From Ctenosaura bakeri (lineage: Eukaryota; Chordata; Lepidosauria; Squamata; Iguanidae): a DNA stretch of 64,000 nucleotides. The stretch covers positions 1-64,000 of the forward strand of contig CAOLHI010001291.1 of the NCBI GenBank assembly GCA_948474755.1. The letters are read 5' to 3'. Position numbers and translations under genes: made by a program. A model generated the notes under the pieces. The model was not told where the DNA came from. It saw nothing but the letters and a program-made list of their open reading frames with translations, and made no database searches. Positions 60,866-64,000 of the stretch are shown in pieces (within the stretch, counting starts at the first letter, position 1; each line of letters starts with the position of its first letter).

Positions 60866-62123
60866 CTGTCTTTGCGGGTCTGAAGTTATTGGGTTCTATT
60901 CAACTGTAATGTTTTCCACAGAAGTGAAAAGACTGCATTTCCAATTACTTGCTTGGATACGTAACCCATTGCATCCTGACAGCAGGAGACAACAGTAAAA
61001 TCAAAATACTCAACAGCATAGGAAAGCTATTTACTGAAATACTAAATTAAAATTGAGATGGATTGTATATATTACATCTCATTTATTGGTGTCTCCCCTA
61101 CCCCACCATATTCACTTGGGCAAGTATGTAGTAAGCTTCTGGTTTAACTAAATGGATCTATCATACTGTGTGATGGAAATTTTGAAGTATAACTGAGGTT
61201 GCTGAATCAGAAAAATAAGAGTTTTGGCCCACATGTTGCCTTGCTCATGTTAGTGGACACTTATTCATGAATGGAAATCATTCAGAGTCATGTCCAAATT
61301 GGATGTAAATGTTGCAAGGAAAGCATTGTTGTTGTTTTTCTGAAACAAAGTCAAGCAGTGGGTAGAACAACCTGAGAAAACCACGAAAGTACAACTCCCC
61401 AAAAAGTTGTCCAAATTGCCCAAAATGTATCAGTAAGCAAAAGCACACAAGACTTCTTTCAGCTTCCAAAAGGTATTTTTAAAAGAATCACTGCGATAAA
61501 CAGATTGCTCAGACTTTATTGACTTTGGCTTTGCAGCTAAACTTTGTTCAGTTTGAAGGAAGTCAGAATCTCTCTCTGCCAAAAATCCTTGCCCTAACCA
61601 GTTTACGTGTAAACAGTTGAGAAGAGTTCCTATTGGATTGTTTCTGTTATAAATGGCATAATGCATATGTTCTTAAACAACTACTTTTAAATGCAGGAAA
61701 TATTAGAAGAAACCTTGGACTCCTTTCCCAGAAGCATTTTGCTCTATTTTATGGAAGCCTAAATGCCTCAAATGTATATTTTTCTTCTTTAATGATTGTA
61801 GGCAGCCCACTTCTAATACTTCCTCTGGCAGCAAATCAGTGCTTTAGAAGAGACAGATCAAAATCTATATGATGCATTGTCACAAACCTTTGTATATGTG
61901 CTGCCCCATCAGTTCAGATAGGCACATATGGAGGTGCAAATGCCAAAGCCTAGCCACCCATATATTTATATCACTTGGGATTCCACATTCCAGTTACAGA
62001 TTCATAACTAGCATTACACATCCAGAGGTGCTTCACATTCAGTAAGACTACATAATCTTCTTGTAAGACTGCATAAATATCCCTCCAATCCACCTTAACA
62101 GTCAGTATCTGTATCAGGTGGAG

Positions 62124-62316
62124 AAGGTCTCTCCAGCTGCCAGTTGGAACACAAAGAAGATGACATGTCTGGCCTGTTCCAACCATTGAGCAGGGCTGCA
62201 ACTCTCAGAAGCAGGAGCCCTGTTGCAGTTCCCCATTTCAGACTTGCTGACTGGTTGAAGGGGGCCAGAAATGTCATCCTCCTTGCACTTCGATCAGCAG
62301 CTGAACAGACCTCTTT
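62124..62316. mobile_element. Palindromic MITE with ~90-bp arms
   Basis: The left arm (aaggtct...cagctgcc...gatgacatgtctggcc...caaccattgagcagggctgcaact) is mirrored by the right arm (gttgcag...gactggttgaag...ggccagaaatgtcatcctcc...cagcagctg...agacctctt). The whole unit folds back on itself. The two overlapping open frames (62095-62373 minus, 62144-62398 plus) are consequences of this GC-richer palindrome. Confidence 0.75.
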
Positions 62317-62613
62317 TGCCCAGTGTGTCTGCTCGCTGTTAAAGTGGGCTGGGAGGCTCAAGACAGGAGACATTAATTACTTACATATACGTGACTAAAT
62401 AGTCTGTGTAGAATATTGGCAAACATCTTTATTGTATTTCGGAACTATAATCATAATGTGTACTCATGAGATTGTTGGAATGAAACCAGCATAGTTCTGT
62501 TTTATACTGTTGTTATTTAACCATATATTCTAGCAGAGAGTAACACTCCTAATGCTTTTTGTTAACCTACATCAGGAATACAGTGACCAAAAATACTTTT
62601 TGTTTGGAAATCT

Positions 62614-62631
62614 TAAAAAAAAAAAAAAAAA

Positions 62632-62688
<57 letters not shown>
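62614..62688. repeat. Compound (A)n(TAA)n microsatellite
   Basis: An A run of about 20 followed by about 19 perfect taa units. The + open frame with a poly-Ile run here is an artefact. Confidence 0.95.
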
Positions 62689-64000
62689 TCACTACCCCAC
62701 AATATTACAGCCTCAAAGTTCATTAAAGTCTCCATCACTATTTGAGATGAGCACTTTATTTTTGGAGCTGGTCTTAAAAAATATTATAAAGTTAAGTCTA
62801 AATACAACATTGTGTTAGCAAACATCCACTTGTATGACAGTACTTTCTTTCCCTCCCCAGCCCTTTGTGCTATGCTCAAAAAAACTGTTCCACATTTCTC
62901 AGCCTTCCATAGCAGGTTTTGAAACTGTGGGTATGTATGTGGGGGCTAAATTGGGATGGTCAATTGCCTCCCCTCCATTTCTGCTGACAAAAGCCATTCC
63001 ATCAGTGGAGTGACTCCAGAGGATCCTACCCTTAGCCCTTCAGTCATATTGATCAGCTCTGTGAAGTTTTCTTTTAATATTGGAAGTACCCGATCCTAAA
63101 TACTTAAATGGCCTGTGTGCAGTATCAGATACGTACATATCAGAAAGGGAGGAAAACAGGTTTTCTTTCTGGGTGGGTTTGACTGAGACACTGTCTCTTT
63201 CTCTCATTTTCTTCTTTGTAAAATAAGAATAATGATGGGATTATTGTCATTCATTCATTCTGACAATGTTGCGAGAATGAATGTGACACTTTATTAACAA
63301 GATTAGAAAAAACTTCAAGTACTTTATCTGTGCATATTATGATTTTGCTTTTTGATTGGGTTGGAATTTTGGTATTGACTGAATTGGAATTTCCCAACAT
63401 TCTACCTCCCTCTGCACATTAAATGAGCGTCTGCCACTCAGATCTGGGCTACAGTTTGTATCTTCCATAGCAGTAATAACTGCACTGTTAGCATATTTTC
63501 AAACTTGTGGATCATTTTCCACAGAAACCATGATTACTCTAAAGCTTAGATACCTCGTTAACATTAGCAAATACTTTAAACCATTTCCACCAATGTGTTT
63601 CACTGGCCAAGCTCTTATTTCCAGAGAATTGATAGCTTCAAAAATACAAAATAGTAACATTATAGAGCAATTCTTTCCTGCCTCTATCTCCGGCACCCAT
63701 TTCCTAAAATTAATTCTCTAAGAGCTGCCATTTTTTCAGATATACTGTAAGATATACCCTTTTGTGAAAATATATTTAACAATAATTTTAACAGTTCACA
63801 TTTTAATAACCTAATCCTAAAACTGCTCTGTTAATACAACTTTATTAATTGAAGCAAGATTAGCACCTCTGTTCAGTTCCAGGATAAAGATAGGTCTTTG
63901 CTAGTGGCATTGACACAATTTATATGTATAAAACTAGCAAAGAGCTTGCTTGACCTGACATTGACCTTAGAATAAAGAAGACAGCTAAATCTAAGTAGAT

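Larger units (their letters stand above)
60391..64000 (+). other. MLLT3: MLLT3 intron downstream of the last visible exon (5' part)
   Basis: Contains a possible SINE remnant (60600), a palindromic MITE (62124) and a compound microsatellite (62614). The rest is unclassified AT-rich intron with no recognised exon up to the window end. Confidence 0.85.

Noticed and set aside
62095..62398. Open frames of 92 and 84 codons on opposite strands
   Set aside because: Both lie on a palindromic MITE, and neither resembles a known protein.

Overview
The window is vertebrate nuclear DNA, almost certainly from a squamate reptile (lizard or snake). It lies entirely inside one gene on the + strand, MLLT3 (AF9), the YEATS-domain chromatin reader of the super elongation and DOT1L complexes. 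Five coding exons are readable: 18027-18109, 22794-22937, 26982-27101, 32080-32682 and 60312-60390. All have usable splice sites and compatible phases. Together they encode the second half of the YEATS domain, an AF9 linker with a short serine run, the lysine-rich region with the nuclear localisation signal, and the start of the second serine-rich segment. The N-terminal exons (start codon to about residue 64) lie upstream. The AHD-encoding 3' exons lie downstream of the window.

The most interesting gene-level observation is the 120-nt exon at 26982-27101. It is phase 0 on both sides and codes for 40 residues resembling the linker of the paralogue MLLT1/ENL that follows the YEATS domain. The canonical human AF9 protein, as I know it, goes straight from the YEATS end (KAGG) to the DPNRS/poly-serine segment. 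The window therefore shows either an ancestral exon lost or skipped in mammals, or a frame-preserving cassette exon.

Everything else is intron and repeat. The squamate assignment rests on about ten copies of a tRNA-derived Sauria-type SINE, a 5S rRNA-derived SINE with a Sauria-like tail, a Bov-B (RTE) LINE, CR1 LINE copies, an L2 fragment, an L1 fragment and palindromic MITEs of the hAT-like and Tigger-like types. By region: 1-18026 is the 3' part of a large intron with SINEs, MITEs, one CR1 end and Tigger-like elements. 18110-22793 carries a 1.4-kb antisense CR1. 22938-26981 carries an L2 and MITE fragments. 27102-32079 is mostly unique or old sequence with two opposed SINEs. 32683-60311 is a 27.6-kb intron whose 41.5-46.2 kb stretch is a LINE graveyard: a near-complete antisense Bov-B holding a CR1 piece and a MITE, next to an L1 that looks 5'-inverted. 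60391-64000 is the start of the next intron.

No prokaryotic features, CRISPR arrays, functional tRNA/rRNA genes or second protein-coding gene were found. All functional statements come from reading the sequence and family knowledge. No database search was run.
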